The notes under the pieces were generated by a model, which saw only the letters and a program-made list of their open reading frames with translations, was not told the origin of the DNA and searched no databases. A DNA stretch of 64,000 nt from NCBI RefSeq assembly GCF_040719265.1, contig NZ_JBFDAH010000009.1, positions 124,001 through 188,000 of the forward strand, written 5' to 3'. Below, piece after piece: positions 1-8,547 of this stretch (its first letter is position 1; each line of letters starts with the position of its first letter). This stretch comes from Aliikangiella maris. Lineage in GTDB: Bacteria > Pseudomonadota > Gammaproteobacteria > Enterobacterales > Kangiellaceae. Made by a program: the position numbers and the translations under genes.

Positions 1-1961
1 CAATTGATAGCAACAATCGCCAGGCTTTTCGTATGGCTATGCAGACACGCGAACAACATATTCGCCGTGAAAAAGCGACCTCTAATATTTGTACAGCTCA
101 AGTTTTGTTGGCTAATATTGTCGCTTTCTATGCGGTCTATCACGGGCCTGAAGGATTAAAATTAATCGCAGAACGTATTCACCGTCAAACCGGCATTTTA
201 GCAGCGGCATTACTTAGCAAAGGTATCGAAGCTGTTAACGACAGTTACTTTGACACGTTGACGTTTAAATTAAGCAATAGCGAAGAGATTCTGGCGCGTG
301 CGGCACAGGAAAAAATCAACCTACGCGTTGATGCCAATGGTCAATTCGGATTAAGTCTTGATGAAGCAACAACGAATGAAGATGTACAAAAACTTTATCA
401 AGTGATTAGTGGTGATTCAAGTACATTGGATTTTGCTGCCTTAGATCAAAAAGTCCAGGCTGAATCGATTATTCCTGCAAAATTAATTCGTGATACAGCA
501 ATTTTGCAGCATCCAATATTTAATACGCATCATTCAGAAACCGAGATGTTGAGATTCTTAAAACAGCTTGAAAATAAAGATTTGTCTTTAACTCATGCCA
601 TGATCGCATTGGGTAGCTGTACGATGAAATTGAATGCCACATCAGAAATGATCCCGGTTACCTGGAAAGAGTTTGGTTCGATCCATCCTTTTGCTCCAGC
701 AGAGCAAACGCTGGGTTATCAAAAAATGATTGAGGAGCTGGAAGCGTGGTTGGCAGAAATAACCGGTTATGATGCTGTTACTGTTCAACCGAATTCTGGG
801 GCTCAAGGTGAATATGCAGGACTTTTAGCGATTCGGAAATATCATGAGAGCTTGAACCAAGCCCACCGTAATGTGTGCTTAATTCCAAGCTCAGCACATG
901 GTACTAACCCTGCTAGCGCACAAATGGCAAACATGAAAGTTGTTATTGTTAAGTGTGATGAACAAGGCAATGTTGATTTTGAAGATTTGAAAGCCAAGGC
1001 TGAACAGGTATCAGATAATTTATCGTGTTTAATGATCACCTATCCATCAACTCATGGTGTATACGAAGAGTCAATTAAAGATATTTGTGATCTGATTCAT
1101 GAGCATGGTGGCCAAGTTTATATGGATGGTGCAAACATGAATGCTCAGGTGGGTATTACTTCGCCTGGACTGATGGGATCTGATGTTTCACACTTGAACT
1201 TGCATAAAACTTTTGCAATACCGCACGGTGGTGGTGGACCTGGTGTTGGTCCAATTGGTGTTAAAAAGCATTTAATTCCATTTTTACCTAATCATAGTGT
1301 TAGAAAATTAACAACAACTACCGAAGGTAATGGCGCGGTATCTGCAGCACCCTATGGGAGCGCTGGTGTACTACCCGTTTCATGGATGTATATTGCGATG
1401 CTAGGTCGTGAAGGTTTGGCACACTCGACGAAAATGGCGCTGCTTAATGCAAATTATTTAACGGCTCGTTTGAGTGAGCATTATCCGATTTTATATACTG
1501 GGCGTAACAATAAAGTTGCGCATGAGTGTATTGTTGATTTACGCCCTATTAAGGCTGAAACTGGCATTACTGAAGTTGATATTGCCAAGCGTTTAATGGA
1601 CTATGGTTTCCATGCACCAACTATGTCTTTCCCTGTGGCAGGTACATTGATGATCGAGCCAACTGAAAGTGAGTCATTTACTGAGATTGAACGTTTTGCG
1701 AATGCGATGATTTCGATAAAACAAGAAGTTGAGAAAGTAAAAAATGGTGAGTGGCAGGCTGATAATAATCCATTAACCAATGCACCACATACGCAATATG
1801 ATATTTTAAACTGGAATAAACCTTATACCATTAAAGAAGGCGCTTATCCGGTTGATGGTCAAGAAAACAGTAAGTTTTGGCCAACAGTTAATCGTATCGA
1901 TGATGTTTATGGTGATAGAAACTTAATGTGTGCTTGTCCTTCTCCTGAAGAGTATGAGTAG
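1..1961 (+). CDS. gcvP: Glycine dehydrogenase (decarboxylating), P-protein, 5'-truncated by window edge
   Basis: This is the C-terminal part (about 650 residues) of the single-chain P-protein of the glycine cleavage system. The enzyme uses PLP to decarboxylate glycine and passes the aminomethyl group to the lipoyl H-protein. The reading frame is open to base 3, before the first Met at 33, so the real start lies outside the window; full-length family members have about 950 residues. The PLP-lysine region is visible as LHKTFAIPHGGGGPG, and conserved stretches such as ALGSCTMKLNA and QPNSGAQGEYAGL are present. The gene ends before a strong intrinsic terminator. The gcvT and gcvH genes usually found upstream are not in view. 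Identification is secure. Confidence 0.97.
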   Translation, partial: IDSNNRQAFRMAMQTREQHIRREKATSNICTAQVLLANIVAFYAVYHGPEGLKLIAERIHRQTGILAAALLSKGIEAVNDSYFDTLTFKLSNSEEILARAAQEKINLRVDANGQFGLSLDEATTNEDVQKLYQVISGDSSTLDFAALDQKVQAESIIPAKLIRDTAILQHPIFNTHHSETEMLRFLKQLENKDLSLTHAMIALGSCTMKLNATSEMIPVTWKEFGSIHPFAPAEQTLGYQKMIEELEAWLAEITGYDAVTVQPNSGAQGEYAGLLAIRKYHESLNQAHRNVCLIPSSAHGTNPASAQMANMKVVIVKCDEQGNVDFEDLKAKAEQVSDNLSCLMITYPSTHGVYEESIKDICDLIHEHGGQVYMDGANMNAQVGITSPGLMGSDVSHLNLHKTFAIPHGGGGPGVGPIGVKKHLIPFLPNHSVRKLTTTTEGNGAVSAAPYGSAGVLPVSWMYIAMLGREGLAHSTKMALLNANYLTARLSEHYPILYTGRNNKVAHECIVDLRPIKAETGITEVDIAKRLMDYGFHAPTMSFPVAGTLMIEPTESESFTEIERFANAMISIKQEVEKVKNGEWQADNNPLTNAPHTQYDILNWNKPYTIKEGAYPVDGQENSKFWPTVNRIDDVYGDRNLMCACPSPEEYE

Positions 1962-1986
1962 ATAATAATAGTAATATTGTTCGATT

Positions 1987-2018
1987 AAAAAGGCAGACTT
2001 GGTGAGTTTGCCTTTTTT
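1987..2018 (+). terminator. Intrinsic terminator after gcvP
   Basis: A 12-bp stem (one G-T wobble) starts AAAAAGGCAGAC, has a 7-nt loop, and closes into a run of T. It lies 25 bases after the gcvP stop codon. Confidence 0.85.
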
Positions 2019-2194
2019 ATATGCTGTTAAAAAGGTTTTACTGAGCGATTAAGAATATTCAGAACTAAATAAAATAGTGAGTTCAGCTGGGATTTAAATA
2101 AAACGTTTTGCAAAATGATATGATGTACTAATATTTGCTATCAATTACTTAATGTTTTAGTAAATATTAATTTAAAATCAATGGTGCTTTTTAA

Positions 2195-3169
2195 ATGAAC
2201 GATCATGAAATGTCTTTTATCAGGCGTCACCTTAAATATCTAGTTCAAAATGATAATCTTTCAGTTGAGACTTTTCACCAAGTTTTGGAAATTATTAGTG
2301 ACAAAGCAATCAAGCAAAAAATTAAACAGGATTTTAAGAAAAGTCAAAGCTATATAGAAACGCTGAATAATTTTGGAATAATTAATCTTGATAAAAAAGT
2401 TGTCGCCATTATTAAGGACAAAGAAAAAAGACAACAAGTAAAAAATACACATTTTTTTGATGTCTTAAGTACTCATAGTATTGTCGAAAATTTATTGAAT
2501 CGAGTAAAGAAAAAAATTACTGCCAGTATAACTTACTCTATCTTCTTAGTTTTATTGGCAATGTTAGCGAATAAATTAATTACCAGTAGGGTACTACCTA
2601 AATTTCAGCAGTTTTATGTAGATGCTAATATACCTTTACCAGAAATTACCCATTATTGGTTTGAATGGAATAAAGCCTTAATTTCTCCAAGTGTTCTCAT
2701 GTTGTTCTATTTGTTTTTTGCGACCTTATTATTATTTTCTATAAATTATCTGACGATGAAACAGCTTATGAGTTCAAACTCGAAAAGAATATGCTTTTTA
2801 CAGAAAATACCATACATAAGACACCTCTTTTTCCGCATAGATTTTATTTTCTGGTTAAGTCACTTGAGAGAAGCTTCCAAAGCACAATTAAAATTAACCG
2901 AATGTTTACACTTATTGCCAGGAAATTTTAATAATGTTGGCTTAGATCGTGAAAAATTACTCTACCAGTTAAATATTTCAGAAAATGTCGGTCAATTAAC
3001 TGGCGAAATTAGCTACCAAATAGAAAATTTTGATTCGATGAGCCAAAAAATTATTGAAAACTATATCTATCGATTAATCGCAGTAATTATGCTCTTCATT
3101 AGTTTATTGTTTTCATTAATTGTTATTTCAAGCTACTTACCCATTTTTCAATTAGGAGATAGCATATGA
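2195..3169 (+). CDS. PilC/GspF-like inner-membrane platform protein (divergent, orphan)
   Basis: Resembles the polytopic platform protein of type IV pili and type II secretion (PilC/GspF family), which links the assembly ATPase to the pilin machinery. There are three hydrophobic segments, near residues 109-130, 165-190 and 292-318. The C-terminal end SSYLPIFQLGDSI matches the family's typical ending (YLPIFQLG). At 324 residues it is shorter than usual (about 400), with a reduced, charged N-terminal cytoplasmic region. It overlaps the following prepilin gene by 4 bases (ATGA), so the two are translationally coupled. No PilB-type ATPase or prepilin peptidase is adjacent; this pair must borrow those from elsewhere or be a relic. 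The call rests on topology and the C-terminal motif and is moderately secure. Confidence 0.7.
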   Translation: MNDHEMSFIRRHLKYLVQNDNLSVETFHQVLEIISDKAIKQKIKQDFKKSQSYIETLNNFGIINLDKKVVAIIKDKEKRQQVKNTHFFDVLSTHSIVENLLNRVKKKITASITYSIFLVLLAMLANKLITSRVLPKFQQFYVDANIPLPEITHYWFEWNKALISPSVLMLFYLFFATLLLFSINYLTMKQLMSSNSKRICFLQKIPYIRHLFFRIDFIFWLSHLREASKAQLKLTECLHLLPGNFNNVGLDREKLLYQLNISENVGQLTGEISYQIENFDSMSQKIIENYIYRLIAVIMLFISLLFSLIVISSYLPIFQLGDSI

Positions 3170-3660
3170 TAAATAACTCGCTGACGATAGACAAAGGATT
3201 TACACTAATTGAATTGATGGTAGTTATTACAATTATTGCAATCCTAGCCAGTTTTGCCATACCCGGTTATCAGGATTATATATTGAGAACCCAAGTAACA
3301 GAAGGTATATCAATGACAAATTTTTTGAAACCGCGAATTAATGAGTTTTATTTGGAACGCGGTATGTTCCCTAAAAACAATGCAGAAGCAGGTGTACCTG
3401 AAGCGAAGTATTTTATTGGTAATTATGTGAAAAGCATAAAGATTATTGATGGTGCAATCCATGTCACTTTTGGCAACAAAATTAATCAACAACTCTCAGA
3501 CAAAGTGCTAACAATAAGACCGCAATATGTTAAAGAAAATATTCTTTCACCCGTTGCTTGGTTATGCGGAGGGAGTTCAGTTGTTGAAGGAATGACTGTC
3601 AGCGGTGAAAATATGACGACAATTCCAAATAATTATCTACCATCAATTTGTCGTCACTAA
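3166..3660 (+). CDS. Type IV prepilin (PilA-like major or minor pilin)
   Basis: Encodes a 164-residue prepilin. A 10-residue leader ends in the prepilin peptidase site KG/FTLIELMVV, with the conserved Glu at +5 of the mature protein, followed by the hydrophobic assembly helix and ..IPGYQDYILRTQVTEG, as in PilA-type pilins. Two C-terminal cysteines (in LCGG and SICRH) probably form the D-region disulfide. The start is set by AGGAG at 3153-3157, 8 bases before ATG, and overlaps the stop of the PilC-like gene. Pairing with a lone platform protein suggests a specialised pilus or pseudopilus. Whether it is a major or minor pilin cannot be decided here. Confidence 0.9.
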   Translation: MINNSLTIDKGFTLIELMVVITIIAILASFAIPGYQDYILRTQVTEGISMTNFLKPRINEFYLERGMFPKNNAEAGVPEAKYFIGNYVKSIKIIDGAIHVTFGNKINQQLSDKVLTIRPQYVKENILSPVAWLCGGSSVVEGMTVSGENMTTIPNNYLPSICRH

Positions 3661-3735
3661 TTCTATTATTTGAGCACATAGTCTACTGTAAAGCTTATGT
3701 TTTTATGGCGTAAGTGAGGAAAATACATGAAGTGG

Positions 3736-3773
3736 TATACAGCAAAATAAAAAATCAATTATTTTGCTGTATA
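3736..3773. terminator. 15-bp perfect hairpin between convergent genes
   Basis: TATACAGCAAAATAA pairs perfectly with TTATTTTGCTGTATA across an 8-nt loop. It sits between the convergent prepilin and metallo-hydrolase genes, where a bidirectional terminator is expected. There is no clean T-run on either strand, so the terminator role is inferred from position. Confidence 0.5.
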
Positions 3774-3804
3774 TAAAAATCCAATGAAAAATCGTTAACT
3801 CTTA

Positions 3805-4761
3805 TTAATGTGAATGATCTTTCTCTTTTTTATGATGCTTGTGTTTTTTCTTACCAGATGCTTTTATTCCTTTATAAACTTGTCGAGTCATTTTTTCAGT
3901 GGTAATAAATCCCCAGTTCCATTTATCATGGAATTTAGCAAGTGGATTTAATGCGACTATTTCCTCTTCTGATTTTCCTTTTGCCACTAGCTCTGCGATT
4001 ATCTTTTTACTTTCTTTGAGCATCTCTATCGAGTTTTTCAAGTCGGCTTTGGTGGCTAATTCACCATGACCAGGAATGATTTTGGTTTTATCATTTGCCA
4101 ACTTATAAATGGTTTTTTGAGCTTCAATATAACCATCCAGGCTGCCACCATTATTAAAATCAATAAATGGAAACATGTTGCTAAACATTGTATCGCCTGT
4201 ATGAATAACATTGGCTTGTTTAAAATAAATTACCGCATCGCCATCAGTATGTGCTTCGGAGACATGAAAAATCTTGGCATCTTGGTCATTTAAGTGAAAG
4301 TTCATTGAGTGCGAGAATGTAATGACAGGTAGAGCTGCTTTAGGTGCAGGTACATCACCGTTTGAAGTCATGACGCCTTTGTTTACCATGCGCAATCGCA
4401 AGTTTTCGTGAGCAACAATTCGAGTGCCGCTTTTCCCCATGGCTTCATTGTTACCCGTATGGTCACCATGAACATGTGTATTGATTAAAAAATCAACAGG
4501 TTTAGGGGTGATGCTACTGATAGCATCCTTCATCCGACCTAACAGTGGTGGCATTGAATCATCGATCATAACCACACCATCGACGCCGGTTGATAAACCT
4601 ATATTACCGCCGGTAAACCCACCAACACCCGCAATCATGTACAAACCCGGAGCAACCTGAGTTGTTTTAAAGGATCGTGTGTCTTTCTTTTCTTCTGCGA
4701 TGCAGCTAAGTGAACTGGCTATCAGACAACCTGCCAGTGTTATCTTGGTGGTCAATTTCAT
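3805..4761 (-). CDS. Secreted metallo-beta-lactamase-fold hydrolase with His/Lys-rich tail
   Basis: MBL-fold protein with a cleavable N-terminal signal (MKLTTKITLAGCLIASSLS), so probably periplasmic. The zinc motif HVHGDHTG is at residues 96-103; later ligand regions are SEAHTDGDAV, HTGDTMF and a C-terminal PGHGE. The overall pattern matches the broad cyclase/dehydrase or beta-lactamase-like hydrolase group rather than a proven class B beta-lactamase. The start is Met at 4761 rather than the in-frame ATG at 4785: GAGG lies 8 bases before it, and the signal peptide then begins at residue 1. The last about 15 residues (GKKKHKHHKKEKDHSH) are rich in His and Lys and may bind metal. The substrate is unknown. 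Confidence 0.85.
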   Translation of the reverse strand: MKLTTKITLAGCLIASSLSCIAEEKKDTRSFKTTQVAPGLYMIAGVGGFTGGNIGLSTGVDGVVMIDDSMPPLLGRMKDAISSITPKPVDFLINTHVHGDHTGNNEAMGKSGTRIVAHENLRLRMVNKGVMTSNGDVPAPKAALPVITFSHSMNFHLNDQDAKIFHVSEAHTDGDAVIYFKQANVIHTGDTMFSNMFPFIDFNNGGSLDGYIEAQKTIYKLANDKTKIIPGHGELATKADLKNSIEMLKESKKIIAELVAKGKSEEEIVALNPLAKFHDKWNWGFITTEKMTRQVYKGIKASGKKKHKHHKKEKDHSH

Positions 4762-5237
4762 CTCATTATCCTCATTATTTGTCATTATTAGTACCGCTTG
4801 AAAGGTAGCATTCTCGGTTTAATACAACAAGTGGAAGCAATATTTTTTCTATTAGATTTAATACCTTCCTGATTAATTAGAACATAATTAAAGCGAATCA
4901 ATATTTAATGAATTTTCATCCAGCTCAATCGTTAAGTCATTAAAGTCTGGTAGAACTAAAATTTGGTAGAGCAATAATCCGATAGAACAATAATCGACAG
5001 TTTATGTTGCTTACTGAAAATAGGTCAATCGGGTCTCTGATAAGTGTTTGAGAGAAAGCTATTGATATCTGCCGCAGAAATAGTTCTCTAACCAATAACA
5101 AAAAGCAGTAAGGCTAAATTATTGAATTCCCCAAATTAACCAAAATAATTCTAGTAAATATTTATATTTTTAATAAAGCTTTGCGGTATGATGCAAAATT
5201 GCAACCTAAATTATTTATCAGAGAATATAGAACTATC
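4762..5237. other. Non-coding stretch between divergent genes
   Basis: AT-rich intergenic DNA of about 475 bases between the divergent metallo-hydrolase and rhomboid genes. No convincing open frame, strong hairpin or consensus promoter was recognised; it presumably holds promoters for both sides. Confidence 0.4.
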
Positions 5238-5780
5238 GTGAGTAATGTTATCACTAAAAACTATCAGTTTATTTTATTTCTGGTTGCCATTATGTGGCTG
5301 TTGGAAGTAATCAATATTGTAATTGGACGCCAGTTTAATCAGTATGCACTTGTCCCCCGAAATCTGGAAAGCCTCCCCGGAATTTTTACTATGCACTTCT
5401 TGCATTGGAATTTAACGCATTTAATTTCCAATTCAATACCGTTATTGGTGATGGGATTTTTTGTCAGTACCCTTAAGCAAGCGAAACAGGTGACGATTTC
5501 TATAATGATTCTTGCGGGTTTAATGGTCTGGATGTTTGCTCGCCCAGGTATTCATGCCGGTGCTTCTGGGCTAGTCATGGGGTATTGGGGGTATTTAATC
5601 AGCAGTGCATTCTTTAAACGAAATCTCGTCAATATTGTTGTTGCTATGGTGACTATCTTTTTTTATGGTGGTATTGTGTATAGTTTACTGGACTTTAGGC
5701 AGCATGTGAGTTTTGAGGGGCATATCTTTGGATTCTTAGCAGGTATCATCAGTGCCTGGTTTTGGCATAAGCGCGTTTAA
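5238..5780 (+). CDS. Rhomboid family intramembrane serine protease
   Basis: Polytopic protein of about 180 residues with the rhomboid catalytic dyad: Ser110 in HAGASGLVMGY and His162 in FEGHIFGF. A conserved HLISN motif lies in the second membrane segment. Rhomboids cut membrane proteins within or near the bilayer. The start is uncertain: a TTG at 5181 would add 19 residues but has no Shine-Dalgarno, so the GTG at 5238 is preferred. The next gene (YqiJ/NfeD-like) starts 28 bases downstream on the same strand, so the protease is probably part of the flotillin cassette. In other stomatin/flotillin operons an NfeD protein carries its own protease domain; here the rhomboid may fill that role (inference). 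Confidence 0.85.
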   Translation: MSNVITKNYQFILFLVAIMWLLEVINIVIGRQFNQYALVPRNLESLPGIFTMHFLHWNLTHLISNSIPLLVMGFFVSTLKQAKQVTISIMILAGLMVWMFARPGIHAGASGLVMGYWGYLISSAFFKRNLVNIVVAMVTIFFYGGIVYSLLDFRQHVSFEGHIFGFLAGIISAWFWHKRV

Positions 5781-5808
5781 AAAATAAGATATTTATAGGA
5801 GATTCTTG

Positions 5809-6453
5809 ATGGACGCATTCTTAATCAATATTACCAGTTTCCCAACGGCCATTTATACGACTGCCCTTATTGCGGTAATTGGTTTTTGGTTTCTGGTTAT
5901 GTTTGGATTATTTGATATCGATGCTTTGGAAATTGATATCGATTTAGAGGTAGACGTCAGTCAAGTTGGTGGTGTTGCAGGGCTATTGACTACATTAGGG
6001 CTGACTGGTGTTCCTGTAACATTTGTGTTAACTATGTTAGTTCTTAATGCATGGTTTATCTGCTATTTTGCAACTTTATATATCCCAGAACTTACGGGTA
6101 TACTTGGACTAATAGAAATTATTGTTAAAGTAATTATTGGAATATTAAGCTTTCTATTATCGTTACCTGTCACAGCTATATTGATTCGGCCACTTCGTAG
6201 AATGTTTCGCCGAGTTTATCAGAACGCGACCACTTCATTGATTGGTAAGCATTGTCGAATTCGCTCAAGTCGAGTTGATGATAAGTTTGGTGAAGCGGAA
6301 TGTTCGATAAATGGTGCTAGCTTGATTATTAAAGTTCGAAGCGATAGCCATACAACTTTTTCACAAGGCGAAACTGCGGTCATAGTCGAACATGAACCAT
6401 TAAAGAATACTTATCAAATTGTTTCCCAAAAAGAATTTAATTCATCATTTTAA
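5809..6453 (+). CDS. yqiJ: YqiJ/NfeD-like membrane protein with C-terminal OB fold
   Basis: The protein has about 214 residues. An N-terminal membrane segment (residues 13-35) is followed by an acidic stretch (DIDALEIDIDLEVDV), two further hydrophobic segments (about 60-85 and 95-125) and a soluble C-terminal beta-rich domain (IGKHCRIRSSRVDDKFGEAE...). This is the architecture of YqiJ/NfeD-type OB-fold partners of flotillins. The start is ATG 5809, with AGGAG at 5797-5801 spaced by 7; an in-frame TTG three bases earlier is rejected. The gene lies directly upstream of a YqiK-like flotillin, as in E. coli yqiJ-yqiK, which strongly supports the call. Confidence 0.85.
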   Translation: MDAFLINITSFPTAIYTTALIAVIGFWFLVMFGLFDIDALEIDIDLEVDVSQVGGVAGLLTTLGLTGVPVTFVLTMLVLNAWFICYFATLYIPELTGILGLIEIIVKVIIGILSFLLSLPVTAILIRPLRRMFRRVYQNATTSLIGKHCRIRSSRVDDKFGEAECSINGASLIIKVRSDSHTTFSQGETAVIVEHEPLKNTYQIVSQKEFNSSF

Positions 6454-6480
6454 ACATTTAAAAAAATAGGAGATAAACTC

Positions 6481-8451
6481 ATGGAACTATTAATACCTGT
6501 CGCAGTATGGGGTGGCGTTATTCTGCTTGGTATTTTTGCGTTAGCCATTATGTTTAGTGCTTTTTATAAAAAAGTACCACAGGGCTATGCATTAATCGTG
6601 AATGATATGTCATCAAAACCTAAAGTGCATTTTACCGGTGGTATGGTGTTACCAGTAATTCATAAAATGGAAGTAATGAAAATTTCATTAATCACGCTGG
6701 AAATTGATCGACGTGCAAGTGATGGATTGATCTGTAAAGATAACTTGCGTGCAGATATTACAGTCGCCTTTTATCTCCGAGTGAATGAAACGCAAGATGA
6801 TGTCTTACGTGTCGCCAAGGCTATCGGTGTCGATCGTGCATCAGATAAAGAAGCGGTTAATGAACTATTTAATGCCAAGTTTTCAGAAGCCTTAAAAACT
6901 GTTGGTAAAAAAATGGCTTTTCTCGATTTATTTGAAAATCGAATTTTGTTCCGTGAAAAAATCATTGAAGTAATTGGTGATGACCTTAATGGCTATGTTC
7001 TCGAAGATGTTGCTATTGATTATTTAGAGCAAACACCCAAAGCGCGCCTTGATCCAACAAATATTCTCGATTCAGAAGGGATCAGAAAAATAACTGAAAT
7101 CACCGCGCAGCAAAATATTGAGACAAATCGACTTGAAAAAGATGAAACATTGGCAATCACCAAGAAAAATGTTGAAACCCAAGAAGCGCTACTCGCGCTG
7201 GAACGTCAACAGGTAGATGCCGAGTCTCGCCAAAAACGGGAAATTGAAACGGTGCGCGCAAGAGAAGAAGCGGAAACCAAAAAAGTTCAGGAAGAAGAAA
7301 GACTCAAATCTGAACAGGCAAGAATAGAAACCGAAGAGCAAATTGAAATAAGAGAGCAAGTTAGATTACGCCAGGTTGAAGTGGCTGAAAAAAATCGTGA
7401 ACGTGCTGTTGTTATTGAAAAAGAAAAAGTCATCAAAGCGCAAGAAATGGAGTCTGTCAACCGGCAACGTGAAGTAGAACTTTCTATTATCGATAAAGAC
7501 AAAGCGCTCGAAGAAGAGAAGAAAATTATTGCGCAAACCATTAGCGAGCGTATTGCTGTTGATAAAAAAGTTGCAGAAGAAGAAGAGCGAATTAAAGAAG
7601 TACAGCAGGTATCTGAAGCCGATCGTCTCAAACAGGTTAAAATACTAGCGGCTGAAGCCTCCGCTCAGGAAGATTTAGTTCATACCGTTAAACAAGCAGA
7701 AGCCGAAGAGCAAAAAGCTCAATTTAAAGCCCGAGAAATTAATTTGTTGGCTCAAGCTGAATTAGAAGCGGCTTCTAAAAAAGCTGAAGCAGAGAAAAAA
7801 GTTGCAGAAGGTACACAAGCAACTCAAGCCGCCAATGGTTTAGCCCAGGCTAAAGTGATGTTGGCTAAAGCCGATGCTACCGAAAAAGAAGGGTTAGTTG
7901 AAGCGCGCGTAACTGAAGTAAAAGCAGAAGCCATGCAAAAAGAAGGACTTGCTCAAGCCAAAGTAATGGAAGAAAAATTGGTTGCTGAGGCTCGAGGAAA
8001 GGAACAATTAGGTCGAGCAGAAGCGATTGCAGAAAAAGAAATAGGATTGAGTCAAGCGCAAATACTGTTAGAAAAAGGTAAAGCAGAGGCCAGCGCATTA
8101 ATTGAGAAATTTGCGGCGATGAATGATATGAATAAAGAATCGCGCGAGTTTGAAGAGTTCCGAATGAATCTGGAATATCAGTTAAAAGAAGTTCTGGCAT
8201 CCATTGATGCAAACAAACAAATTTCAGCCGACCAAGCGCAGGTGCTAGCGGCCGCATTAAAAAATGCTAACATAGATATTGTTGGTGGTCAGGGTGATTA
8301 CTTCGATAAACTGGCAAAGGGTATGGGTGCTGGAAATGCCATTAATGGCTTTATGGAAAAAAGTCCAATCGTTCAAGCTTTGATGGAAAAACTACTTGGT
8401 GGAGCAAGTGAGCCAAAACAAATTTCTAACGTAGAAAAAAGTGAATCCTAA
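6481..8451 (+). CDS. yqiK: Flotillin / YqiK-like SPFH-domain protein
   Basis: A 656-residue protein with one N-terminal membrane anchor (residues 4-28), an SPFH/band-7 domain (about 35-200) and a very long charged coiled coil (about 210-560) rich in Glu, Lys, Ala and Gln. The tail is more hydrophobic and Gly-rich (GAGNAINGF). Flotillins form cage-like oligomers in membrane microdomains. AGGAG precedes the ATG at good spacing. The gene follows the YqiJ-like gene by 27 bases and precedes the giant ATPase gene. The repeated A-E-A-K units make the opposite strand look open; those frames are artefacts. Confidence 0.92.
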   Translation: MELLIPVAVWGGVILLGIFALAIMFSAFYKKVPQGYALIVNDMSSKPKVHFTGGMVLPVIHKMEVMKISLITLEIDRRASDGLICKDNLRADITVAFYLRVNETQDDVLRVAKAIGVDRASDKEAVNELFNAKFSEALKTVGKKMAFLDLFENRILFREKIIEVIGDDLNGYVLEDVAIDYLEQTPKARLDPTNILDSEGIRKITEITAQQNIETNRLEKDETLAITKKNVETQEALLALERQQVDAESRQKREIETVRAREEAETKKVQEEERLKSEQARIETEEQIEIREQVRLRQVEVAEKNRERAVVIEKEKVIKAQEMESVNRQREVELSIIDKDKALEEEKKIIAQTISERIAVDKKVAEEEERIKEVQQVSEADRLKQVKILAAEASAQEDLVHTVKQAEAEEQKAQFKAREINLLAQAELEAASKKAEAEKKVAEGTQATQAANGLAQAKVMLAKADATEKEGLVEARVTEVKAEAMQKEGLAQAKVMEEKLVAEARGKEQLGRAEAIAEKEIGLSQAQILLEKGKAEASALIEKFAAMNDMNKESREFEEFRMNLEYQLKEVLASIDANKQISADQAQVLAAALKNANIDIVGGQGDYFDKLAKGMGAGNAINGFMEKSPIVQALMEKLLGGASEPKQISNVEKSES

Positions 8452-8467
8452 AACTGGGGTCGCGAAG

Positions 8468-8495
8468 GGGTATCTGTTTAGTCAAATGGATACCC
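8468..8495 (+). other. Intercistronic hairpin without T-run
   Basis: GGGTATCTGTTT pairs with AAATGGATACCC (two wobbles) around a 4-nt loop, between the flotillin stop and the ATPase start. No U-tract follows, so an mRNA processing or stability role is more likely than full termination. Confidence 0.45.
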
Positions 8496-8547
8496 ATACA
8501 TTATTAATACATAAGTCAACGGCAATCGGTTATACAGGGAAAACATT

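Noticed and set aside
3805..4761. Calling the metallo-hydrolase an antibiotic-resistance beta-lactamase
   Set aside because: The zinc motif is shared by the whole MBL fold. Nothing in the sequence singles out class B beta-lactamase activity.
7287..8257. Long minus-strand frames opposite the flotillin coiled coil
   Set aside because: They arise from the Glu/Lys/Ala-rich repeat on the plus strand, have low-complexity composition and no ribosome sites.
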